Shown here: in pieces, positions 54,175 through 62,300 of the stretch
Layout of the letters: every line of letters begins with the position of its first letter
Numbering within the stretch: the stretch's first letter is position 1
Assembly: GCA_964552325.1 (NCBI GenBank)
Contig: CAZKHA010000001.1
Coordinates: 56,675 to 120,674 of the forward strand
DNA length: 64,000 bases
Source: CAZKCK01 sp964552325
Lineage (GTDB): Bacteria; Bacteroidota; Bacteroidia; Bacteroidales; TTA-H9
Direction: 5' to 3'
The notes under the pieces: model-generated
What the model saw: only the letters and a program-made list of their open reading frames with translations
What the model was told of the DNA's origin: nothing
The model's database searches: none
Translations under genes and position numbers: made by a program

Positions 54175-55095
54175 ATGGACGAGATTCTTCAACTTACTAA
54201 CCTGAGCAAAAACTATGGCCATATCAAGGCTGTGGATGATTTAAGCCTCACCGTAAAACGTGGTGAAGTCTTTGGATTGCTCGGTCCAAATGGCAGTGGA
54301 AAAACCACCACACTCGGAATTATCCTTGGGGTTTTATTCCAAACATCTGGCCAATACAAATGGTTTGGAGAATCACCTACGGCCACCCAGCGTAAAAAAC
54401 TGGGTGCAGTGCTCGAAATGCCAAACTTCTACCCCTACCTTGGTGGCACCAACAACTTAAAGATTATCGCCCAAATCAAAGGGGTTGATTACAGTGATAT
54501 AAATCGGGTTTTGCGCGTAACCGGTCTCGAAAAACGAGGCTACGACCGTTTTAAGACCTATTCATATGGAATGAAACAACGCTTGGCCATTGCTGCAGCC
54601 TTACTTGGTAATCCACGCGTCTTGATTCTTGACGAGCCAACAAACGGCCTTGACCCACAAGGTATAGCTGAAATTCGAGAACTCATACAACGTATTGCCA
54701 GCGAAGGTATTACCATTATCCTGGCAAGTCATTTACTTGATGAGGTTCAAAAAATATGCAGCCATGTTGCTGTTCTTAAAACCGGCAAGCTACTATTCTG
54801 TGATCGGGTGGATGAATTGGTAAATAGTACGGGATTAGTGGTTGTGCAAGCGTCAAACATGCCACAACTTAGGGCTGCCTTGGTGGCTCATGATCAAATA
54901 GAAGCCATAACCCAAGAGAATGACCATTATGTTGTTTCGTTCAAAAACAATGTAATCCCCTGGCAACTAAACACGTATTTATTCGAAAAAGGGATAGCCC
55001 TGAACCACTTATCCATCCGCAAAAAAACACTTGAAACCCATTTTCTAGAACTTTTACGTAACGATCAAACCAAACAGGAAGGAGTAAGCAAATGA
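54175..55095 (+). CDS. ABC transporter ATP-binding protein
   Basis: A 306-residue ATPase with Walker A GPNGSGKTTT (residues 38-47), signature YSYGMKQR near 126, Walker B LILDEPTNGLDP near 150 and the switch His in ASHLLDE. The C-terminal extension (about 215-306) is typical of ABC-2 exporters of the CcmA/NatA class. It overlaps the permease gene by 4 bp (ATGA). The substrate is unknown; coupling with the DUF5686 gene suggests an envelope function. Confidence 0.93.
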   Translation: MDEILQLTNLSKNYGHIKAVDDLSLTVKRGEVFGLLGPNGSGKTTTLGIILGVLFQTSGQYKWFGESPTATQRKKLGAVLEMPNFYPYLGGTNNLKIIAQIKGVDYSDINRVLRVTGLEKRGYDRFKTYSYGMKQRLAIAAALLGNPRVLILDEPTNGLDPQGIAEIRELIQRIASEGITIILASHLLDEVQKICSHVAVLKTGKLLFCDRVDELVNSTGLVVVQASNMPQLRAALVAHDQIEAITQENDHYVVSFKNNVIPWQLNTYLFEKGIALNHLSIRKKTLETHFLELLRNDQTKQEGVSK

Positions 55096-55901
55096 TGCGA
55101 TTACTAAAAACTGAATACCTTAAAATAAATAGGTATTGGATTTTTTGGGGAATGGTGTTCATAACCTTTGCTGCCATTGCCACGGCTTTTTGGGGCATCG
55201 ACAGCATTTTAAACGATTTCCGTAACAATGCGGTAAAAAATTCGCCAATCCCTATACCAGAAGTTTCTATATACCAATTTCCAGGCATTTGGCATAATCT
55301 GACCTATATTGCCGGAAGCCGCCTTTTTTTGTTATTTCCTGCTTTAATTATGGTTTTACTTATTACCAACGAAATAACATTCAGAACATTACGACAAAAC
55401 GTGATTGACGGATATAGCCGCAACGAAACCTTTGTTGCCAAATTTTTGGTGGTGATTGGAATTAGCGTAATGGTAACTGCGTTTGTTTTTGTTAACGGGC
55501 TCATTTTAGGATTTCTACATTCGCCTGCATCTGAATGGAAATATTTGCTCAGCAAAACGAGTTTCGTGTTGGCATTTTTCCTGGAGGTAGTAGCTTTCAC
55601 AAGTTTTGCACTAATGATTGGGCTTTTGGTAAAAAAATCCATATTCGCCATGGGTGTCCTGGCTATTTGGGCAGTGATTGCTGACCCAATCATAACACAC
55701 TATCTTGGCGATTGGTACAAACAATTTATGCCCATCAATTCAATTACCACTCTTATTGAATTGCCTAATTCCATTCTTATGAAAATGTTCGGTATGCAAT
55801 TTAAAGAGTTCATCGAACTAACAGATTTGCTGATTGTATTGGCATGGACTACAGTCTTCAATGGCATTTCGTGGTACATTTTGAAAATCAGAAACCTGTA
55901 A
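55092..55901 (+). CDS. ABC-2 type transporter permease
   Basis: A 269-residue membrane protein with six hydrophobic helices and a periplasmic loop between the first two (about 35-75), like NatB/ABC-2 permeases. The NEITFRTLRQNVIDGYSR segment near residue 95 is the usual coupling region. It forms an exporter with the preceding ATPase. Confidence 0.9.
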   Translation: MMRLLKTEYLKINRYWIFWGMVFITFAAIATAFWGIDSILNDFRNNAVKNSPIPIPEVSIYQFPGIWHNLTYIAGSRLFLLFPALIMVLLITNEITFRTLRQNVIDGYSRNETFVAKFLVVIGISVMVTAFVFVNGLILGFLHSPASEWKYLLSKTSFVLAFFLEVVAFTSFALMIGLLVKKSIFAMGVLAIWAVIADPIITHYLGDWYKQFMPINSITTLIELPNSILMKMFGMQFKEFIELTDLLIVLAWTTVFNGISWYILKIRNL

Positions 55902-55980
55902 CAACAAGGAATTTTTAGCTTGTTGGCTTCGGATCTGTGGAGGGGATATGTTTTTAGGAATAAATCCTCGAATTTTTGAA

Positions 55981-56045
55981 TCCCCTACCCTTCACCTTGC
56001 ACCCTTCTCACTTTACCCTTCACCCTGAACCTTTCACCCTGAACC
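55981..56045. repeat. Pyrimidine-rich microrepeats between convergent genes
   Basis: The 13-mer TTCACCCTGAACC occurs at 56019-56031 and 56033-56045 (period 14), with further degenerate CCCTTCACC units from 55987. The plus strand is almost purely C, T and A here. It lies in the convergent gap between the permease and the M48 peptidase and touches the peptidase stop codon. No hairpin is evident. Confidence 0.7.
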
Positions 56046-56047
56046 CT

Positions 56048-57310
56048 TTACTTCACCCTTCCCAAAGCTTCAAGCCGCTTAACCAAAGGAGGATGTGAAT
56101 AATGTACAAAGACATACCATGGGTGTGGATTTAGATTACTTAAGTTATTGGCTGATAATTTGATTAGTGCATTCTGTAAAGGTTTGGCGCCGTAATTTTC
56201 GGCGGCATAACGGTCGGCTTGATATTCATGTTTACGCGAAAACCAATTGGAAACCAAACCTGTTATCATAGAAACGGGTGAGTATAAAACGGAGAATGCA
56301 ATAATTCCTAGGTGGAAAGATGCTGGGGTATCAAGCTGGTTTCCGGCTATGGCCTGCGAAATGGCTAATGCTATTTGCGAATCTTTCTCGATAAACAATG
56401 AGAGTATATAAAACATAAACCCTGCTTGAAGCAAACCACTTACAATCCCTTTAAGCGTATGACGATGCTTGTAATGCCCCACTTCATGAGCCAATACGGC
56501 AACCAATTCCTCAATAGAATGCTCCTTAATTAAAGTATCATACAGCACGATTCGTTTTCGGCTCCCAAGTCCTGTAAAGTAGGCATTTGCTTTGTTCGAA
56601 CGCTTTGATCCATCTATTACATAAATATTCCTTATTTTAAAACCGACTTTAATGGCAAAAGCCTCGATGGCTCCGCGCAAAGGCCCTTGCTCTAAAGGCG
56701 TTTGCTTATTAAAGAGTGGCACAATTATATCAGAATAAAACATGGCCATAAAAATAGAAAAGCCCGAAACACAGCCCCATACAAATATCCAAAACCAATT
56801 GCCTGTAACAATGTAGATATAAACTATCAAGCTCAGCAATCCGCCGCCTATCAATGCCATAAGGAACAAACCTTTAAGCTTATCAAGAATAAACGTCTTG
56901 ACTGTGGTAGTATTAAACCCAAATTTCTGTTCTATTACAAAGGTGTGCCATACTGAAAAAGGTGTCGAAATCACATCCGAAACCAAGGCCAAAATCCCAA
57001 AGAACAGCAGTGCCCTTAGTATTACCGAACCCGTAAATTGCTGAACCAACGCATCTACCCAACCAAAACCACCTAAGATCAAAAAAGCCAGCATGCCCAC
57101 CGCCGAAAGACTGGATTGCAACAGACCAAAGCGATAGTTCGCCTTTTCGTATAAAATGGTCTTTTGATACTTTTCAACCGGATAAACCTCCTTTAAAAGC
57201 GCAGGAATTTCGAGCTTCCAGCCTTTTGTATTCAAAAAATCGAGCAGTTGATCCAGTAAAAACCCAAAAATCATCAGGCCGATGATAGTGTAGAAAAATA
57301 GTGAGGTCAT
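56048..57310 (-). CDS. M48 (Ste24-like) membrane zinc metallopeptidase
   Basis: A 420-residue protein with about six membrane helices and the zinc site HEVGH (His275 region), a downstream glutamate in KHEYQADRYA as third ligand, and a C-terminal STHPP-like HYSHPPLVKRLE. It resembles the CAAX-protease family M48A and probably degrades or processes membrane proteins. A longer start at 57364 would overlap the upstream gene by 19 bp; ATG 57310 begins directly at the first helix as in relatives, so it is preferred. Confidence 0.85.
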   Translation of the reverse strand: MTSLFFYTIIGLMIFGFLLDQLLDFLNTKGWKLEIPALLKEVYPVEKYQKTILYEKANYRFGLLQSSLSAVGMLAFLILGGFGWVDALVQQFTGSVILRALLFFGILALVSDVISTPFSVWHTFVIEQKFGFNTTTVKTFILDKLKGLFLMALIGGGLLSLIVYIYIVTGNWFWIFVWGCVSGFSIFMAMFYSDIIVPLFNKQTPLEQGPLRGAIEAFAIKVGFKIRNIYVIDGSKRSNKANAYFTGLGSRKRIVLYDTLIKEHSIEELVAVLAHEVGHYKHRHTLKGIVSGLLQAGFMFYILSLFIEKDSQIALAISQAIAGNQLDTPASFHLGIIAFSVLYSPVSMITGLVSNWFSRKHEYQADRYAAENYGAKPLQNALIKLSANNLSNLNPHPWYVFVHYSHPPLVKRLEALGRVK

Positions 57311-57345
57311 TTGATAGAGAATATATTTTTCAGCTAAAGGGTGCT

Positions 57346-59427
57346 TTATAATTTGCCACCCCATTTACGTAAGCCCCATTCAAGGCCAGGCAACAACACT
57401 AGTAATAGAAGCATCCACCATTGGCTAACAAGGTCGTGCAAGCGTTTTTCTGTATATATCTTTGGCTTAATGGTATTGCCTTGTTTTATGGCCTCAGCTA
57501 GGCTATCGAGTTGCGGATAATAAAAAAGTTTTCCGCCCGATTTGCTTGCCATTCCAAATAACAGCTGGTCATTGGCTTGGGTTTGTAGTGATTCAATGGT
57601 TAATGCATTCACCGAAAACGAACCTGAAGCACTAATATTCACCCCATTCAGGCTTGTTTGGGCTGTCCATTGGTATGCCCCGGGCTGCAGTTTACCCAAT
57701 TGCAGTTTATAGGCCTTTGCTTCCTTTGAAAAGGTATATGGATAGTTTACACCTTTCTCATTAACTAGGGTAAAACGTACATCAGATGAATTAATCAACT
57801 CGAACGATGGATTGTAGAGCTCAGCGTTTAGCTCGATAAGTTCATTTTCGTTGTAGGCCTGCTTTGCTTTTACGCGAAGGTTTCCCGTTTCTTCGTTAAC
57901 GCTAAGGTATTGAATGGTTTTACGAACCAGCTCAGAAAACAAATCATGTGAACCGCTTAAGGCATAAAGTTTAAATTTCATCCACCACAAGCCTTCACCA
58001 GCCACAATACCGTAATTATCAGCGCCATTACGCGTAAAAGCAATCAATGGATATCCAGTTTGTAAGCCAGCAATACTTTGATAAAACAGCACATCTGAAA
58101 CCTTATTGGTGGAATACTTGGCCAAAGGTGTAACAAAAGGCGGCAATTGATTGATATACTTGTTAAATTCTTCCGATACGGTAAACAGTCCAAATTGTTG
58201 GTTTAGTACCGGAAAGGCATTCACTTTTATATCATTTTGAGCTTGAACGTTTACACCCGCATCAAAATCGTTGAACATTCCGATATTGGTTTTTTGACCC
58301 AGGATAAATAGAATGGGTGTATGCCGCTTCTTGGCATTTTCGAGCAAAGCAGTCATTGGAAAGCCAAGGGCAGGCAATTGGTGCAAAATAATCAGGTTGT
58401 AGTTTTGGTCATCCGACTTATAATTGGATGCCAAAACAAAGCTAAAATCATACAAGGAATTATGTTCCAATTCAGCACGTATGGCCGCAATATCAGGATG
58501 GGGTGCATTGGCGACCAACAAAACTTTCTGGCGTGTGTCTTTTACATCCACAAAAAAATCGAGGCGATTATTGAGCGTTGTTACCTCATCGCTTATCGCT
58601 TCAACCACAACCGTGTATTTGTTCAGGCCCAATGCTTTCGACTCTAGTTCCGTCATAAATGTAAACACTTGGTTATCAGTTGTAACCCCGAAGTTTGAGG
58701 TAAAAATAATTTTACCCATATGCACTACCGTGATGCGCGAATTTTGCCCCTTGCATTGGTTGGCCTTTACAGTCATTTCAAGTGGGAACTTGCTGCCCAA
58801 GAAGCTAATACGGTTGTAATTTACCTTTTGCAATATCAAATCGCGTTGCGCGCTGGTATCGCCAACCACTATTGGGAAAATTGGCACTGAATTGCCATTG
58901 GAAAAATAGGTTGGATTTGCACCTTTGTTGTATAATCCATCCGTTACAAGCACCATGGCTCCAGTGTTTCGGTTGTAATATTGTTGCGAGCAATAGTTTA
59001 CAAATCCCGAAATATCCGTTTGCGGTTTATCAAACGTAAGTTTTTTCCCATCGGCTACATCATTTCCAAAGGTATGGTAAACAATGTCATACGAACTACC
59101 TAAAGCATCTTCAAGTTTGGCCAATCCTTCGGTTAAGCCTTTTCTGAGTTCAGTTGAATCAAAATGCTGTATCATCGATTGGGAATTATCAATACCCACA
59201 ATTACCAACGGCTTCTCAGTTCGATTTTGGGTGGTTTTAACCATTGGACCCAACAACAGCACTGCCAATATAAACAAGGTTAGGAACCTTAATGAGCCCA
59301 CGAGCCAAGTCAACCAAAGTGCATAATGTTGGCTTTTATTCCTGAAATACAGCAAGAGGGTTAAGCCCAATGCAAACAACAGGCACAAGCCTATGAACCA
59401 ACTTGGATACGCAAATAATACAGCCAT
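57346..59427 (-). CDS. VWA-domain membrane protein
   Basis: A 693-residue protein: two N-terminal membrane helices (about 5-28 and 38-62), a von Willebrand A-like domain with MIDAS-like GIDNSQSM near residue 80 and LVTDGLYN near 165, several beta-rich domains, and a C-terminal membrane helix (about 670-688). This 'BatA-like' layout is common in Bacteroidota. The function is unknown, perhaps a membrane-anchored assembly platform. It precedes the M48 peptidase gene in the same direction and probably shares its transcript. Confidence 0.78.
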   Translation of the reverse strand: MAVLFAYPSWFIGLCLLFALGLTLLLYFRNKSQHYALWLTWLVGSLRFLTLFILAVLLLGPMVKTTQNRTEKPLVIVGIDNSQSMIQHFDSTELRKGLTEGLAKLEDALGSSYDIVYHTFGNDVADGKKLTFDKPQTDISGFVNYCSQQYYNRNTGAMVLVTDGLYNKGANPTYFSNGNSVPIFPIVVGDTSAQRDLILQKVNYNRISFLGSKFPLEMTVKANQCKGQNSRITVVHMGKIIFTSNFGVTTDNQVFTFMTELESKALGLNKYTVVVEAISDEVTTLNNRLDFFVDVKDTRQKVLLVANAPHPDIAAIRAELEHNSLYDFSFVLASNYKSDDQNYNLIILHQLPALGFPMTALLENAKKRHTPILFILGQKTNIGMFNDFDAGVNVQAQNDIKVNAFPVLNQQFGLFTVSEEFNKYINQLPPFVTPLAKYSTNKVSDVLFYQSIAGLQTGYPLIAFTRNGADNYGIVAGEGLWWMKFKLYALSGSHDLFSELVRKTIQYLSVNEETGNLRVKAKQAYNENELIELNAELYNPSFELINSSDVRFTLVNEKGVNYPYTFSKEAKAYKLQLGKLQPGAYQWTAQTSLNGVNISASGSFSVNALTIESLQTQANDQLLFGMASKSGGKLFYYPQLDSLAEAIKQGNTIKPKIYTEKRLHDLVSQWWMLLLLVLLPGLEWGLRKWGGKL

Positions 59428-59441
59428 GAAAATAAAATTAA

Positions 59442-59465
59442 GCTGGCCCTTGAATCAGGACCAGC
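59442..59465 (-). terminator. Terminator of fabG
   Basis: On the minus strand GCTGG/CCAGC with an inner CCT/AGG pair around a TGAATC-type loop, followed by TTAATTTTATTTT. It separates fabG from the VWA gene. Confidence 0.7.
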
Positions 59466-59487
59466 ATCACAAAAAACAAAAAAGCTC

Positions 59488-60234
59488 TTAGGTAAGCATG
59501 CCGCCGCATACGTTCAGCACCTGGCCTGTGATATAGGCTGATAGGTCAGAAGCAAGAAAAACCACTGCATTGGCCACATCCTCAGGCTTTCCGCCACGCC
59601 TCAGTGGAATTTTTTCGGCCCATTCTTTCTTCACTTCTTCTGAAAGTTTCGCCGTCATCTCGGTTTCGATAAAGCCCGGGGCAATGGCATTGCAGCGCAC
59701 ATTGCGTGAACCTAGTTCCTGGGCCACCGATTTGGTGAAACCAATCATGCCTGCTTTTGAAGCCGAATAGTTGGCTTGGCCGGCATTGCCACGAACCCCT
59801 ACTACCGATGACATATTAATAATGGAACCAAAACGGTTTTTCAGCATTACTTTTTGAACGGCCTTGGTAAGGTTAAAGGCAGATTTTAGGTTGACTTTCA
59901 ACACCAAATCCCAATCGGCTTCGGTCATGCGCATCAAGAGGTTATCGCGGGTAATACCTGCATTGTTTACCAAAACATGAACAGTTCCGAAATCTTTAAC
60001 CACCTCATTAATAAACTGTTCACTACCTTCAAATGAACTGGCATCCGAAGCATAACCTTTGGCTTGTACGCCAAAAGCTTTCAATTCATTTTCAAGGGCC
60101 TCCATGTTTTCGTCATATTTTATATCAGAGAATGCCACATTGGCGCCCTCGGCGGCAAGCTTGAGTGCAACGGCTTTGCCAATACCACGCGAAGCTCCTG
60201 TAATTACAACCGTTTTTCCATCTAATAATTTCAT
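59488..60234 (-). CDS. fabG: 3-Oxoacyl-[acyl-carrier-protein] reductase
   Basis: A 248-residue short-chain dehydrogenase with the nucleotide site TGASRGIG (residues 12-19), NNAG (90-93) and catalytic Ser143, Tyr156 and Lys160 (YSASK), of standard FabG length. It reduces beta-ketoacyl-ACP with NADPH in fatty-acid synthesis. A TTG at 60240 is in frame, but ATG 60234 is preferred. It stands alone, with its own promoter and terminator. A ketosphinganine-reductase role is conceivable but the FabG call is stronger. Confidence 0.9.
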   Translation of the reverse strand: MKLLDGKTVVITGASRGIGKAVALKLAAEGANVAFSDIKYDENMEALENELKAFGVQAKGYASDASSFEGSEQFINEVVKDFGTVHVLVNNAGITRDNLLMRMTEADWDLVLKVNLKSAFNLTKAVQKVMLKNRFGSIINMSSVVGVRGNAGQANYSASKAGMIGFTKSVAQELGSRNVRCNAIAPGFIETEMTAKLSEEVKKEWAEKIPLRRGGKPEDVANAVVFLASDLSAYITGQVLNVCGGMLT

Positions 60235-60309
60235 ATGCAATTAATTATATAATATTGACATTACTTTCCCCCACCTTTTTTTGAACTTAACAAACCGGCA
60301 GAAGAACTG

Positions 60310-60317
60310 CAAAGATA
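60310..60317 (-). promoter_or_regulatory. -7 element of fabG
   Basis: The minus strand reads TATCTTTG followed by C, a full match to TAnnTTTG, about 76 bp upstream of the ATG. Confidence 0.55.
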
Positions 60318-60406
60318 GTTGTTTTTAGAAAACCCGATTTGATAGGCTATTTCATGCCTGCTGCTTTAAATGACTTGGCAGTAAGACTTACTGACTTAAA
60401 ATATAG

Positions 60407-60414
60407 TATATTTG
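60407..60414 (+). promoter_or_regulatory. -7 element of the IgGFc-binding-like gene
   Basis: TATATTTG followed by C, a full match to TAnnTTTG, 65 bp before the ATG. It is divergent from the fabG promoter. Confidence 0.55.
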
Positions 60415-60471
60415 CTACCGTATTGAATCCAGATACAACCAGGGCCAACGTTTTTTTGTCAAATTGACTAT

Positions 60472-62283
60472 ATGCATATGAGGAATAGCCTGTTATTTAT
60501 TTTTATATTGGTTTTTAGCCAAGCCTCCTTAGCCCAATCAGATGTGGACTTTTGGTTTGCTGCGCCAGACAATTACCATTATCAATATACGGCTAGTGGT
60601 AACCGCGACCGGCCAATCTATTTTCATTTAACTTCGTTCGGGTATCCCTCACAAGTAACCATATCGCAGCCAGCTAACCCCAGTTTTACCCCTATTGTAG
60701 TTTCCTTGTTGCCTAATGCTACTCAATCTGTTAATTTGGAACCTTGGATTGACATGATAGAATGTAAACCATCTAATACCGTATTAAACTATGGTTTACA
60801 CATTGTAGCTACCAACCCAATAACTGCCTATTACGAACAAAACAGCCCCAGCAACCCCGATATTTTCACGCTAAAAGGCAGAAATTCACTAGGTTATGAC
60901 TTTATTGTACCTTCACAAATAGACTGGGACAATTCAACTTCATTCGGCAACCAGCAGTTTAATTCTTTTTGTATTGTAGCAACGGAAGACAACACAACGA
61001 TTACGATTACACCAAAAAAAGATATAATTGGCCATGTAGCTGGTACGCCTTTTAACATTACCCTTAACAAAGGCCAAACCTATACTGGACTTGCTACTTC
61101 GGCAGCGGCAGCCTCGCATTTGGGAGGAACAAAAGTAGTTTCTAACAAGCCCATCGCCATTTCGGTTAACGACGATAGTGCGGTTCCTGTGTCAGGAGCA
61201 CCCGATCTTTTAGGAGATCAAATCATTCCAAAGTCCATTTTAGGTCAGGAATATGTTATTGTAAAGGGTTTTTTAAGCACCTCAGGAATGGGAGGTTCAA
61301 CCAAGGACCGCGTATATGTACATGGGGCTTTTCCGAACACCCAAATCTTTAGAGATGGCAATGCTGTACCTGTTGCAACCATCAACGAAACAGAAATATA
61401 CTCATTTGAACTTAGCAACCCCTCAACCTATATCACAGCCACTGAACCTGTGCTGATTTACCATTGTTCAGGGTTTAACCAACAACCCGCTGCGGCAGTA
61501 TTGCCCCCAACTGGATGTACAGGCTCTGACCAAATCGCCTTCGTGCGTTCATCCATAACCGGTTCTCCTGCGCAGTTTGGCCTCATGATTTTTACCAAAA
61601 ACGGCGATCAAGGATCATTTAGCTTGAACGGAAATACAACACTTATTACAGCGGGTGACTTTGCAGTTGTTCCTGGCACTGCTGGTGAATGGGTAGCAGC
61701 GAACAAAGACTTGACTTCGGTAGTTACCGTAGGTTCTGCCAACATTTTAACCAATTCTACGGGCCTATTCCACTGCGGTTTAATTAACGGGAGCAATTCA
61801 AACTCCTGCCGCTACGGCTTTTTCTCGAACTTTGCCAGTGTAAACCTGGGTCCTGACCGTATTATGTGTGTGGGCGACAGCACCTTGTTGGATGCCGGTG
61901 CCGGAAAAGACACTTATTTATGGAGTAACGGTGCCACCACATCAAGCATCTGGGTGAATGATACTGGAACTTATACCGTTGACGTACAATTGAGTGCCTG
62001 CGATTTGGCTGATACCATCCATGTGGCTTTTTATCCCAATAATGCCGTTAACCTTGGCCCTAATCAATCAACTTGTACCGGAACCTCACTCATCTTTGAT
62101 GCAGGTCCGGGCTATGTTAGTTATACCTGGATGCCCGGCAACACCCATAACCAAACCATTACCGCCGAAGCCCCCGGAACTTATACAGTTACGGTGATTG
62201 ATGAAAATGGTTGTGACTACACTGACTCTGCTGTTTTGAATCTTGACCCCTTGCCGACCCCCATCTTAATTAAGCACTACTGA
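60472..62283 (+). CDS. Secreted IgGFc-binding-domain-like surface protein
   Basis: A 603-residue protein with a signal peptide (about 1-22), a large beta-rich domain (about 25-455) resembling the IgGFc-binding N-terminal domain (short SDVDFWFAAP start, TEDNTTITITPKK and NKPIAISVNDDS segments), then two Ig/PKD-like repeats (about 460-595) starting VNLGPDRIMCVGDS and VNLGPNQSTCTGTS. It ends abruptly after the second repeat with no T9SS sorting domain. Such proteins usually end in a sorting domain, so a 3' truncation or frameshift is possible. An ATG six bases downstream (60478) is an alternative start. Confidence 0.72.
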   Translation: MHMRNSLLFIFILVFSQASLAQSDVDFWFAAPDNYHYQYTASGNRDRPIYFHLTSFGYPSQVTISQPANPSFTPIVVSLLPNATQSVNLEPWIDMIECKPSNTVLNYGLHIVATNPITAYYEQNSPSNPDIFTLKGRNSLGYDFIVPSQIDWDNSTSFGNQQFNSFCIVATEDNTTITITPKKDIIGHVAGTPFNITLNKGQTYTGLATSAAAASHLGGTKVVSNKPIAISVNDDSAVPVSGAPDLLGDQIIPKSILGQEYVIVKGFLSTSGMGGSTKDRVYVHGAFPNTQIFRDGNAVPVATINETEIYSFELSNPSTYITATEPVLIYHCSGFNQQPAAAVLPPTGCTGSDQIAFVRSSITGSPAQFGLMIFTKNGDQGSFSLNGNTTLITAGDFAVVPGTAGEWVAANKDLTSVVTVGSANILTNSTGLFHCGLINGSNSNSCRYGFFSNFASVNLGPDRIMCVGDSTLLDAGAGKDTYLWSNGATTSSIWVNDTGTYTVDVQLSACDLADTIHVAFYPNNAVNLGPNQSTCTGTSLIFDAGPGYVSYTWMPGNTHNQTITAEAPGTYTVTVIDENGCDYTDSAVLNLDPLPTPILIKHY

Positions 62284-62300
62284 GCAATTCAACTCCCACT

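Noticed and set aside
55304..55693. 129-codon open frame on the minus strand
   Set aside because: It is antisense to the ABC permease and shows no recognisable features.
58424..58819. 131-codon open frame on the plus strand
   Set aside because: It is antisense to the VWA protein and has no signal, motif or promoter.
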